A stretch of DNA of 64,000 nucleotides from Actinacidiphila glaucinigra (lineage in GTDB: Bacteria > Actinomycetota > Actinomycetes > Streptomycetales > Streptomycetaceae), in the NCBI RefSeq assembly GCF_900188405.1, contig NZ_FZOF01000036.1:1-64000 (forward strand). Direction: 5' to 3'. Made by a program: the position numbers and the translations under genes. Each line of letters begins with the position of its first letter. Position 1 is the stretch's first letter. The notes under the pieces were generated by a model. The model was not told the DNA's origin. It worked only from the letters and a program-made list of their open reading frames with translations, and made no database searches. Shown piece after piece: positions 45,262-53,713 of the stretch.

Positions 45262-46121
45262 GACGCGGTCATCCAGCGGTCGCGAAGGGCTGCCAGCACC
45301 GCGATCGACACGGTCAGCAGGACCAGGCTGAGGGCGATGGCGGCCTCCGGGTCGCTCTGGAGGGCGAGGTAGACGGCGAGGGGCATCGTCTGCGTACGGC
45401 CGGGGAAGTTGCCGGCGAAGGTGATGGTGGCGCCGAACTCGCCGAGTGCCCGGGCCCACGCGAGGACGGCTCCGGCGGCGATGCCGGGGGCGATCAGCGG
45501 CAGCGTCACCCGGCGGAAGGCGGTGAAGCGGGAGGCGCCGAGGGTGGTGGCGGCCTCCTCGTAGCGCGGGTCGGCGGCCCGCAGGGTGCCCTCGACGCTG
45601 ATGACCAGGAACGGCATCGCGACGAAGGCCTCCGCGACGACGACGCCCGCCGTGGTGAAGGGCAACGTGACGCCGAACCAGGCGTCCAGCCACTTTCCGA
45701 CGATGCCGTTGCGGCCCAGCGCCATGAGCAGGGCCACACCGCCCACCACCGGCGGCAGCACCAGCGGCAGCGTCACCAGGGCCCGGACCAGGCCGCGGCC
45801 GGGGAAGTCCGTGCGGGCGAGCAGCCAGGCCAACGGCACGCCCAGCACCAGGCTGACCGCTGTTGCCGCGGTGGCGCAGAGCAGGGACAGCTGGAGCGCC
45901 TGCCATACCTCGGGGCTGGCCAGTTGCTCGGGCAGGCTGTGCCACGGCGTGCGGACGATCAGGGCGATCAGCGGCACGATCAGGAACGCCAGGCCGAGGA
46001 GCGCGGGGACCAGCAGGGGAAGCGGCACGCCCCGGCGCATGCCCGACCCGAGGCGCCGGCGCCGTGGCCGGCCCCGGAGGGCTTCGGCCGCGGCGCCGGG
46101 CTTGTCGGCGGGTGAGGTCAC
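45258..46121 (-). CDS. modB: Molybdate ABC transporter permease
   Basis: Integral membrane subunit of 287 residues with about six hydrophobic segments. The EAA-type loop is RYEEAATTLGASRFTAFRRV, followed by LIAPGIAAGAVLAWARALGEFG, the hallmark of ModB/CysT permeases. It overlaps modA by 4 bp upstream and modC by 4 bp downstream, so all three are translated together. An unusual Arg/Pro-rich N-terminal tail of about 30 residues precedes the first helix. Confidence 0.94.
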
Positions 46122-46948
46122 GGGTTGAGGAACCCGGCCTCGGTCAGGACCTTCTGGCCCTCGGCGGACTGCACCAGCGCGATGAACGCCTTGGCGGCCT
46201 CGGCGTTCGGCGCGTCCTTGAGCAGGGTGATGGGGTAGTCGTTGACGGCGCCGGCCGACTCGGGGAAGTCCACGCCCTCCACCTTGTCACCCGCGGCCTT
46301 CACGTCCGTCTTGTAGACGACCGCGGCGTCGGCTTCCTTCAGTTCGACCTTGGTCAGGGCGCTCTTGACGTCCTGCTCGTAGGAGACGGGGGTGAGCTTG
46401 AGCTTGCTGGCGTCCAGGGCCTTCTGGGCGGCGGCGCCGCAGGGCACTTCCTTGTCGCACAGGACGACCTTGAGGCCGGACTTGGTGAGGTCCTTCAGGG
46501 AGGAGATGCCGTCGGGGTTCCCCGGCAGGGTGGCGATCTCCAGCTGGTTGCGGACGAAGGTGGCAGGCGTGCCTTCGGCGTCACCGGCGTCCGTGACGAT
46601 CTGCATCGTCTTGGGGCTGGCGGCCGCGAACACGTCCGCCGGGGCGCCGCCGGTGATGCTCGCGGCGAGGGAGTCGCTGCCGCCGAAGTTGAACGTCACC
46701 TTCGTGCCCGGGTGGGCCGCCTCGAACTCCTGGCCCAGTTCGGTGAAGCTCTCCTTGAGGGAGGCGGCGGCGAACACGGTCACCGTGCCGGAGACCTTGT
46801 CCGAGGCGGAGGCCGAGGCCGAGGAGTCCGACTTCGCCGGCGAGGCGTCGTCGGACGACGAGCAGGCGCTCAGGGCGAGCAGGGCGACGACGCCTGCGGC
46901 GGACGCCCGCAGGGTACGGCGGGTCCGACGCGCGGAACGGGTGATCAC
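46118..46948 (-). CDS. modA: Molybdate-binding lipoprotein of ABC transporter
   Basis: Substrate-binding protein of 276 residues: a signal peptide with Arg-rich start, then the lipobox LSACSSSDD, so the mature protein is tethered by Cys to the outer face of the membrane. Conserved ModA segments are VTVFAAASLKESFTELG, NFGGSDSLAASI, AAVVYKTDVKAA and YPITLLKDAPN. The GTG at 46948 is chosen because GAGGGAG stands 7 nt upstream; an ATG at 46978 would add ten residues but has no ribosome site. It delivers molybdate or tungstate to ModB. Confidence 0.93.
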   Translation of the reverse strand: MITRSARRTRRTLRASAAGVVALLALSACSSSDDASPAKSDSSASASASDKVSGTVTVFAAASLKESFTELGQEFEAAHPGTKVTFNFGGSDSLAASITGGAPADVFAAASPKTMQIVTDAGDAEGTPATFVRNQLEIATLPGNPDGISSLKDLTKSGLKVVLCDKEVPCGAAAQKALDASKLKLTPVSYEQDVKSALTKVELKEADAAVVYKTDVKAAGDKVEGVDFPESAGAVNDYPITLLKDAPNAEAAKAFIALVQSAEGQKVLTEAGFLNP

Positions 46949-46980
46949 GGGTCCACTCCCTCTGGTCCTGACGGACACAT

Positions 46981-47367
46981 CTACGGTCTCTCGACGACCA
47001 CGTTGGTTGACTTGATCATGGCAACCGCTGGAACACCGGGTTCAAGCCTCAACTCCTCAGCCGATTCACGGCTGACCATCGCCACCACCCGGAACGGCCC
47101 GGCCTGGATCTCCACCTGCGCCGAGACGTCTCCGAGGATCACGTCCGTGACGATGCCGGAGAAGCGGTTGCGGGCCGAGGAGCCGGAGGGCTGCCGCTCC
47201 GTCCGGTGCATCCGCCGGGCGTAGGCCGCGAGGGCCGGACCGGGGATGATCCGGCGGCCCGTCCCGTCGCGCTCGGCGGTGAGTTTCCCGCCGTCGACCA
47301 AGCGCCTGACGGTGTCGGTGCTGACGCCGAGCAGGACGGCAGCGTCGCCGATCCGGTAGGTGTGCAT
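46981..47367 (-). CDS. HTH-TOBE molybdate-responsive regulator (ModE-like)
   Basis: Protein of 128 residues. An excisionase/MerR-like helix-turn-helix (YRIGDAAVLLGVSTDTVRRL) is joined to a molybdopterin-type TOBE domain (about 68-125: VTDVILGDVSAQVEIQAGPF). The TOBE half binds molybdate; the helix half binds DNA. It takes the place that ModE has in other bacteria, just upstream of modA. The ATG at 47367 is used; the longer frame from 47400 is less likely. The gene is divergent from the molybdopterin-binding protein at 47506, so it may control both sides of the gap. Confidence 0.9.
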   Translation of the reverse strand: MHTYRIGDAAVLLGVSTDTVRRLVDGGKLTAERDGTGRRIIPGPALAAYARRMHRTERQPSGSSARNRFSGIVTDVILGDVSAQVEIQAGPFRVVAMVSRESAEELRLEPGVPAVAMIKSTNVVVERP

Positions 47368-47505
47368 ACGATGATGATACTGCCGCACGTGCGAGGCCAA
47401 ACCTGACTGTCCCTTCGTATTCGCCGGGCATGCGATTCACAGGGGTTGCATGTGCGTTTACGTGGGTTATGCGTTGGGGTACCGTCCTGCGGGAGGTGAT
47501 AGCCC

Positions 47506-47976
47506 GTGAGCCAGTCCCTCGCGACCGCCGGCCCGGTGGCGGAACTCGCCCTCACCGGGGATCTGGCCCGTCCGGCCCGGCTGACGGTGCCCGGTCTGCT
47601 CACGTGGCGGCAGCACCGGGCCGACGTCAGCTTCGAGTGCGCCACCAGCGGCATCCAGCGCCATCGCTTCACCGGACCGCTGCTGCACGACGTGCTGACG
47701 GCCGCCGGTCCCGGATTCCACCCGACCCGGCGCAAGGACCGCCTGCGGTTCCTGATCGCCGTGGACGGCGCGGACGGCCACCGCGCCCTGCTGTCCTGGG
47801 CGGAGATCGACCCCGACTTCGGTCGCGCACCGGTCCTGCTCGCCGTCACCATCGACGGCACCTCGCTGGATCTCGTCGGCCCTCAGCTGGTCCTGCCTCA
47901 GGACCGTTGCGGGGCACGGCACATCAGCGGCATCAACGCGATCCGCGTGGACGGCGGCTACCGCCTGCGGGCGTGA
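47506..47976 (+). CDS. Molybdopterin-binding oxidoreductase domain protein
   Basis: Protein of 156 residues matching the catalytic core of the sulfite-oxidase-like molybdopterin domain. A conserved Cys lies in VSFECATSGIQRHRFTGP, followed by LLHDVLTAAG and LVGPQLVLPQDRCGARHI. It lacks signal peptide and dimerization domain, so it is a minimal cytoplasmic form. The GTG at 47506 has GGGAGGTG upstream. Position divergent from the molybdate regulator and mod operon supports a molybdenum cofactor. Partner and substrate are unknown. Confidence 0.85.
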   Translation: MSQSLATAGPVAELALTGDLARPARLTVPGLLTWRQHRADVSFECATSGIQRHRFTGPLLHDVLTAAGPGFHPTRRKDRLRFLIAVDGADGHRALLSWAEIDPDFGRAPVLLAVTIDGTSLDLVGPQLVLPQDRCGARHISGINAIRVDGGYRLRA

Positions 47977-48015
47977 CATGCATCGAACCTGTGCGGGAAC
48001 GGCGGAGGACGACTG

Positions 48016-49326
48016 TTGAGCTGGGTGGAACCGCCGGGTGTCCTGGTCGTCCAGCACCTGCCGCACGCGAGCCCGGATGCCATCGGTACGACGCTGCAGG
48101 CCGCCGGGCTGGCTGTGCGGGTCTGCAGGGTGTGGGCGGGCGACCCGGTGCCGCGGTCGCCGGCCGCACTCGCGGCGCTGGTGGTGTGGGGTGGGCCGCC
48201 GGCCGCGCATGAGGACCTGACCCGATCCCACGAGCTTCCCACCTCGGCCGCCGAGCTGGCCCTGTTGAGGGCCGCGTTGGAGGCCGAGGTCCCCGTGCTC
48301 GGGGTGGGCCTGGGCGGGCAGTTGCTGGCCCTGGCGGCAGGCGGCGCCACTCGCCCCGGCCCTGGTGGGCCGGGCGGCTGCGAGGAGGTACGCACGACCA
48401 CGGCCGCGTCTGAAGATCCGCTGTTCGCCGGGGCCCCCGAACGCTTCCGCGTGCCGCACGGCCACGGCGTCACCCTGGACCTTCCGGCCGGTGCCGCCTT
48501 GCTGGCCGGCTGCGACCGCCACCCGGTCCAGGCGTTCCGGATCGGCGCTCGGGCCTGGGGGCTGCAGTTCCAGCCGGATGTAGACGCGGCAGAGGCGGAT
48601 GCCGCCGCGGCCCTCCGGGCCGGGCTGACCACCGTGCCGGACCGCACGGCACCGGTTCCTGGCGGACGAGCCGTGTCGACGCCCTGCCGCGGGGGCATCC
48701 TCGAGCGGTTCGCCGACCTGGCGGCCGCCCGGGCGTTCGAGACCACGACCCGTGCCTTCTTCACATCCCGTGCGGCGGACTGGGAGCGGCGTTTCGCCGC
48801 CGACGGGCCCCGATACGCGGCGGCCGTCGCCGCCATGGAACTGCGCCCGGGGCAACGTGTCCTGGACGTGGGCTGCGGCAGCGGCCGGGCCCTGGCGGCC
48901 CTGCGCACGGCGGTCGGCGGCGAGGGAGTCGTGCTCGGAGTGGACCTCACTCCCGCGATGCTCGCGGCCGCGGTCCGGGAAGGACGCGGCGCCGTCGCCC
49001 GGCTGCTGCTGGCCGACGCCTGCCGACTGCCGCTGCCGGCCGGATCCCTGGACGGGGTTTTCAGCGCGGGTCTGGTCGACCATGTCCGCGAGCCCGCAGC
49101 GGCCCTGCACGAGTGGGCCCGCGTGACCGTCACCGGCGGTGTGCTGCTGCTCTTCCATCCCTCCGGTCGCGCCGAACGCGCCGCCCGCCACGGCCGCTCC
49201 CTTGACCCGGCCGACCCGCTGGCGGAGGAGAACCTGCGCCCAGCTCTGCGCGCGGCGGGCTGGGACCCGGCCGGGTACGAGGACGCGGCGCACCACTTCA
49301 TGGCGCGAGCCGTACGCAACGGATGA
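48016..49326 (+). CDS. Fusion of inactive glutamine amidotransferase domain and methyltransferase
   Basis: Protein of 436 residues. Residues 8-200 have the class I glutamine amidotransferase fold, but the catalytic triad is lost: the Cys in the VLGVxLGGQ elbow is Gly98, and the FHPE His/Glu are Gln186 and Asp188 (GLQFQPDV). Residues 245-436 are a SAM-dependent methyltransferase with VLDVGCGSGRAL as the SAM motif. The start is TTG at 48016 with GGAGG at 7 nt. The amidotransferase half probably binds a ligand or scaffolds the methyltransferase. It lies 39 bp after the molybdopterin-domain gene and may be co-transcribed. Confidence 0.88.
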   Translation: MSWVEPPGVLVVQHLPHASPDAIGTTLQAAGLAVRVCRVWAGDPVPRSPAALAALVVWGGPPAAHEDLTRSHELPTSAAELALLRAALEAEVPVLGVGLGGQLLALAAGGATRPGPGGPGGCEEVRTTTAASEDPLFAGAPERFRVPHGHGVTLDLPAGAALLAGCDRHPVQAFRIGARAWGLQFQPDVDAAEADAAAALRAGLTTVPDRTAPVPGGRAVSTPCRGGILERFADLAAARAFETTTRAFFTSRAADWERRFAADGPRYAAAVAAMELRPGQRVLDVGCGSGRALAALRTAVGGEGVVLGVDLTPAMLAAAVREGRGAVARLLLADACRLPLPAGSLDGVFSAGLVDHVREPAAALHEWARVTVTGGVLLLFHPSGRAERAARHGRSLDPADPLAEENLRPALRAAGWDPAGYEDAAHHFMARAVRNG

Positions 49327-49538
49327 TCCTCTAGAACACCCTGCTGCCATCGGTCGGTCCCTGCCGATGCCACACGGAGCAAGCCCCAGTGACAGCCCCC
49401 CGGCGGCGCCCCGCCCCCGCCCGTCGACGTGGATCGCACGCGGTCGAGCGGCGGCGGGACCCGCACCACAGGTAGTGACCCAGCCCCACCCCACCCCACC
49501 GCAAGCCCCGCAGATGCCACCCAGACCGGAGATCGTGC

Positions 49539-50471
49539 ATGTTGTTGCGTCAGTTGGAGTACCTGGTCGCGCTCGCCCGGGAGCGGCACTTCGCCCGCGC
49601 GGCCGCTGTCTGCTACGTATCGCAGCCCTCGCTGTCGGCCGCGATACGCCGCCTCGAGCACGAGCTGGAGGTGCCGATCGTGCGACGCGGCAGGCGCTAC
49701 GAGGGGCTCACCGCGGAGGGCGAGGTGGTGCTCGCCTGGGCGCACCGCATCCTCGCCGAATGCGACGCCCTCCAGCATGAACTGTCCGCCCTGCGCGACG
49801 GCCTGACCGGCACGCTCCGGCTCGGTGTCGTCCCCACCGCGCTGCCTGCCGCTTCCCTGCTGACGACACCCTTCTGCCACCGCCATGTGAACGCCCGCGT
49901 CAACATCGAGTCGCTGTCCTCGGCCGAGATCACCCACGGACTCGCCCAGTTCGAGCTGGACGCGGCGATGACCTACCTGGACGACGAGACGCTGCGGCAC
50001 CTGCGCCGCTTCCCGCTCTATGAAGAGCGATACGTCCTGCTCACCCCCGCCGACGGCGCGCTCGCCGGTGCGGACACGGCCCGGTGGGCGCAGGCCGCGG
50101 CCTTGCCGCTGTGCCTGCTGAGCCCGCGGATGCGCAACCGCCGCATCATCGACGCGTGTTTCGAGGCCGACGGTGCGACGGTCGCCCCCGCCATCGAGAC
50201 GGACAGCGTGGCCGCACTGTACGCCCATCTGCCCGGGGGTCCCTGGTCCAGCGTGATCTCCCATGCCTGGCTGCACATGTTCGGCGTACCCGAGGGGATG
50301 AGGGTCGTTCCGCTGGAGGGGCCCGCACACGGACCGCGCGTCGGCCTGGTGACCGGCCCGGACACCCCCCCGTCCGTCCTGGCCGAGGCACTGCTGGCAG
50401 TGGCTCGCGAAGTGGGCGTCCAGGAGGCGCTGGACGCGGTGCTGCGCAAGCACCTCGACGCCGAGGATTGA
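49539..50471 (+). CDS. LysR family transcriptional regulator
   Basis: Regulator of 310 residues with the N-terminal helix-turn-helix HFARAAAVCYVSQPSLSAAI and RRLEHELEVPIVRRG, then the linker helix and the PBP2-like effector domain. The ATG at 49539 has GGAG at 7 nt. It lies just upstream of the formate dehydrogenase gene on the same strand, and a T-N11-A dyad overlapping its stop codon suggests that it controls that gene in response to a small ligand such as formate, though this is inference. The preceding 212-bp gap shows nothing. Confidence 0.93.
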   Translation: MLLRQLEYLVALARERHFARAAAVCYVSQPSLSAAIRRLEHELEVPIVRRGRRYEGLTAEGEVVLAWAHRILAECDALQHELSALRDGLTGTLRLGVVPTALPAASLLTTPFCHRHVNARVNIESLSSAEITHGLAQFELDAAMTYLDDETLRHLRRFPLYEERYVLLTPADGALAGADTARWAQAAALPLCLLSPRMRNRRIIDACFEADGATVAPAIETDSVAALYAHLPGGPWSSVISHAWLHMFGVPEGMRVVPLEGPAHGPRVGLVTGPDTPPSVLAEALLAVAREVGVQEALDAVLRKHLDAED

Positions 50472-50495
50472 TAGCCGCCGGCTATCCCGGCATAG
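50471..50495. promoter_or_regulatory. LysR-type box ATAG-N7-CTAT plus second half-site
   Basis: ATAG-CCGCCGG-CTAT (50471-50485) is a T-N11-A dyad in the LysR style, and ATAG recurs 6 bp after CTAT (50492-50495). It begins at the last base of the lysR stop codon and lies 108-132 bp upstream of the formate dehydrogenase start. Confidence 0.65.
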
Positions 50496-50602
50496 CGAAG
50501 AACGCTTTGACCAGCGCATTCGACCCGGAGGATCGTCAAAGTCAACCTTCCCGTCCGGGAGATGAGCCGATCTCCCGCCTCCGGAGTTGAGGAGCCACAA
50601 CC

Positions 50603-51763
50603 ATGGCCAAGGTGCTCTGCGTCCTGTACGACGACCCGACCGGCGGATACCCGACCACGTATGCCCGCGACGACCTGCCCCGCATCGACCACTACCCGGG
50701 CGGCCAGACAACCCCCACCCCCGAGGCGGTCGACTTCACCCCGGGCCACCTCCTGGGCAGCGTCTCCGGTGAACTCGGCCTGCGGAGCTTCCTGGAGAAG
50801 GCCGGGCACACCCTCGTGGTCACCTCGGACAAGGACGGCGACGGATCGACGTTCGACCGCGAGCTGCGGGACGCGGACATCGTCATCTCCCAGCCCTTCT
50901 GGCCCGCGTACCTGACCGCGGAGCGCATCGCCGCCGCCAAGAACCTCAAGCTCGCGGTCACCGCCGGCATCGGCTCCGACCACGTGGACCTCGACGCCGC
51001 GATCGCGCACGGCGTGACCGTCGCCGAGGTCACCTACTGCAACAGCATCAGCGTCGCCGAGCACGTGGTGATGATGACGCTCTCCCTGGTGCGGAACTAC
51101 CTGCCCTCCCACCAGGTCGTCCTGGACGGCGGCTGGAACATCGCCGACTGCGTGGCCCGCTCCTACGACCTGGAAGGCATGCACGTCGGCACCGTCGCCG
51201 CCGGCCGGATCGGCCTGGCGGTGCTGCGCCGGCTGGCACCCTTCGACGTGAAGCTGCACTACACCGACCGGCACCGGCTGCCGGAATCCGTCGAGGAGGA
51301 GCTGGGGCTGACCTGGCACGAGAGCGCGGTGGAGATGGCGCCGCACTGCGACGTCGTGACCATCAACGCGCCGCTGCACCCGGAGACCGAGGGGCTCTTC
51401 GGCGACGACCTCCTCGGCAAGATGAAGCGCGGCGCCTACCTCATCAACACGGCGCGGGCGTTGATCGTCGACCCGGACGCCGTCGACAGGGCCCTGCGCA
51501 GCGGGCAGTTGGCGGGCTACGCGGGCGACGTCTGGTACCCGCAGCCCGCCCCCGCCGACCACCCCTGGCGCACCATGCCCCACCACGGCATGACCCCGCA
51601 CATCTCCGGCTCCTCGCTGTCCGCGCAGGCACGCTACGCGGCGGGAACGCGGGAGATCCTGGAGTCCTGGTTCACGGGCCGGCCCATCCGCGACGAGTAC
51701 CTGATCGTGGACGGAGGCGCACTGGCCGGGACCGGGGCCCACTCCTACTCGGTCAACACGTGA
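50603..51763 (+). CDS. fdh: NAD-dependent formate dehydrogenase (metal-free)
   Basis: D-2-hydroxyacid-dehydrogenase-type enzyme of 386 residues that oxidises formate to CO2 with NAD in the cytoplasm. Family marks are PFWPAYLTAERIAAAKN, ITAGIGSDHVDL-like VTAGIGSDHVDL, the Rossmann region VGTVAAGRIGLAVLRRL (first Gly of GxGxxG altered to Ala in AAGRIG), NTARALIVDPD, and the catalytic QP and HISG pair in YPQPAPADHPW and TPHISGSSLSAQ. The start has GAGGAG at 8 nt. A dyad for the upstream LysR regulator precedes it. This enzyme needs no molybdenum, though it is next to Mo genes. Confidence 0.95.
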   Translation: MAKVLCVLYDDPTGGYPTTYARDDLPRIDHYPGGQTTPTPEAVDFTPGHLLGSVSGELGLRSFLEKAGHTLVVTSDKDGDGSTFDRELRDADIVISQPFWPAYLTAERIAAAKNLKLAVTAGIGSDHVDLDAAIAHGVTVAEVTYCNSISVAEHVVMMTLSLVRNYLPSHQVVLDGGWNIADCVARSYDLEGMHVGTVAAGRIGLAVLRRLAPFDVKLHYTDRHRLPESVEEELGLTWHESAVEMAPHCDVVTINAPLHPETEGLFGDDLLGKMKRGAYLINTARALIVDPDAVDRALRSGQLAGYAGDVWYPQPAPADHPWRTMPHHGMTPHISGSSLSAQARYAAGTREILESWFTGRPIRDEYLIVDGGALAGTGAHSYSVNT

Positions 51764-52058
51764 ACGGCCGCACGGCCACCACGTGAATGACGGAGGCCGC
51801 CCCCCGCTGTGCTCGGACGCGATCGATCCGCGTGGTCGTCGACGTGACGCGGGCGGTGGCCTCCTCGTGGCGGACGTCCGAGAGGAGCAAGCTCACGATG
51901 CCCGTGCTCGGACGGGGAGGAACCGCAAGCTTCATCGGATCGTCGGGGGACAGCCGGAGACGCTTCTGCCACGCCTGCGCGAATTCATCCGAGAAACCGG
52001 CGGGCAATCGTCCGGGGGATCGGCTGGGCCGCGCGCAGCCGCTGCCAAGGGTTCATCG

Positions 52059-52322
52059 TTGATTCGGGAGTCACCGACCCATGGGCTCCTGGCATACGGC
52101 TGCTTGTGGGAGCCCACACTTGCGCGGCGGCTCATCGCTTCGGGCCTGATGCCGGCCATGAGCACGGACGTACTGTTCAGCGCGCTCACCGGACCCGCAG
52201 TCGTCATGACACAGAGGCAACTCGTGCGGCGCATGGATGAAGTGGGGGAACCGCCGACCGACGAGTGGCGGCAGAAGACGGACTCCTTGGCCGAGGTGGT
52301 CATTCGAGGGCTACTCGGCTGA
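52059..52322 (+). pseudogene. C-terminal remnant of a TetR-like regulator
   Basis: An 88-codon frame reads LLAYGCLWEPTLARRLIASG, then MSTDVLFSALTGPAVVMTQR and QKTDSLAEVVIRGLLG. The pattern recalls the ligand-domain C-terminus of a TetR regulator. No DNA-binding domain is found upstream, so it looks truncated. It overlaps the end of the convergent acyltransferase gene by 12 bp. The rest of the gap after fdh (51764-52058) shows no gene. Confidence 0.4.
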
Positions 52323-53531
52323 CCAGGGTCGCATCCCGAACAGGAAGCGGGTCGCCCGCGTGCGGCGGACCAGCAGCTCGTACGCGGTGAGGGTGAGGAC
52401 GAGGGCGATCACCACGAGCACGGCGTACTCAACGGGGATCGGCGCGGACCAGCCGGTCACGAAGTATGCGACGGCGACCACGATCGGCTGGTGCAGCACG
52501 TACAGCGGCAGCACGGCCGCGGCGAGATAGCCGTAGAGGCGCCGACGCGTCGTCGGCGTCGGGTTCGGCGCCGCACGCGGTCGCTCCAGCCGCCGACGGT
52601 CGAGGAGGCCTGGGATGGCTACCACCAGGCACCATCCGGCCGCGCCGAACAGCGCACGTGAGGCGGTTGCGAGGGCGGTCATCTCCGTGAAGGGCTCGTC
52701 GGCCAGGGCGAAGCCGGGGCCGGCCGCCGCGAACAGCAGGGCACCGAGCCAGGCCGCGGTCCCGGCGTCGCGCCGCATCGCGGTGCGGAAGCGGTCGTCG
52801 CCGGCGAGCGCGAAGCCGGCGACGAAGAACAGCAGGTACGACCATCGGTGCCAGCCCGCGTAGTCCTCCTCCAGCCGTGCGAAGGCGCAGATCGCCGCGA
52901 AGGCGAGGGCCGGCAGGAACACAACGCCCCGCCGCTGCAGGGTCGCCTCCGCCACCCGGTCGCCGATGCGGCGGACGCGCTCGCGCGGCAACCACCGGTG
53001 GAACGGCGCCAGCATGAGGGAGAACGTCAGGAGGAGCACGACGAACCAGAGATGGCCGGTCTCGAAGTGCTCGCCTTGGACGATGAAGGGGAACTCCCCG
53101 GGCTCCAGGTGCACGTCGTAGAAGCGGGGCAGGAACCCGAGGTACGACTCGTGGTAGTCGGCGTCGGCCGAGCGCAGCCGCAGCCACTGCGGCAGCGGGT
53201 TCAGCGCGAGGGTCGCGAAGACCAGCGGAACGCCGAGCCGCAGCAGCCGCTCCCTGGCGAAGCCGCCCGCGCCGCGGCGCTGAAGCGAGTGCCAGGCACC
53301 GAGGCCGGAGATGAGGAAGAGCAGCGGCATCGCCCAGACGACGCCGAACCCGGCGATGATCATGATGGCTTCGGTGGTCTCGGCGTTCTTGACGTAGTAG
53401 TCGTCGTCGGCGGCGAATACGAGCGCAGAGTGGAAGAAGACCAGCCCGATCACGACCAGCATCCGGATCGCGTCCAGCTCCGGCCGCCGCTCCGGTAACG
53501 GTGCCTGCGCCGGTTCCGTGCGCGTCTCCAT
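52311..53531 (-). CDS. Acyltransferase 3 family membrane protein
   Basis: Protein of 406 residues with about ten membrane helices. The family's first helix ends in VIGLVFFHSALVF, the His being the usual catalytic one, and a helix near the C-terminus is AAAVLPLYVLHQPIVVAVAY. Such enzymes O-acylate sugars or peptidoglycan, or make cyclic glycans; the substrate is unknown. The ATG at 53531 is chosen because the sequence before it is not membrane-like; the ribosome site is weak (CAGGGGGCACAGGC). No operon partner is evident. Confidence 0.88.
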   Translation of the reverse strand: METRTEPAQAPLPERRPELDAIRMLVVIGLVFFHSALVFAADDDYYVKNAETTEAIMIIAGFGVVWAMPLLFLISGLGAWHSLQRRGAGGFARERLLRLGVPLVFATLALNPLPQWLRLRSADADYHESYLGFLPRFYDVHLEPGEFPFIVQGEHFETGHLWFVVLLLTFSLMLAPFHRWLPRERVRRIGDRVAEATLQRRGVVFLPALAFAAICAFARLEEDYAGWHRWSYLLFFVAGFALAGDDRFRTAMRRDAGTAAWLGALLFAAAGPGFALADEPFTEMTALATASRALFGAAGWCLVVAIPGLLDRRRLERPRAAPNPTPTTRRRLYGYLAAAVLPLYVLHQPIVVAVAYFVTGWSAPIPVEYAVLVVIALVLTLTAYELLVRRTRATRFLFGMRPWSAE

Positions 53532-53713
53532 GCCTGTGCCCCCCGTCGCCTGTACGTCACCAGTGTGGGAAAGGCAGCCGCCGGGCGCCACCCCCGCAAC
53601 GGACTCCGCTCACATCGAAGATCGACTTTCGATACGCGCCCACGCTGCGGGGCCCGGCCCAACGCCTCGATGTGGACGCCGGCCGGTTCGGGCTGGGGGG
53701 CTCGGTCCGGAGG

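Noticed and set aside
51753..52007. Minus-strand frame of 84 codons after fdh
   Set aside because: The first third looks protein-like but the rest does not, and it has no ribosome site.
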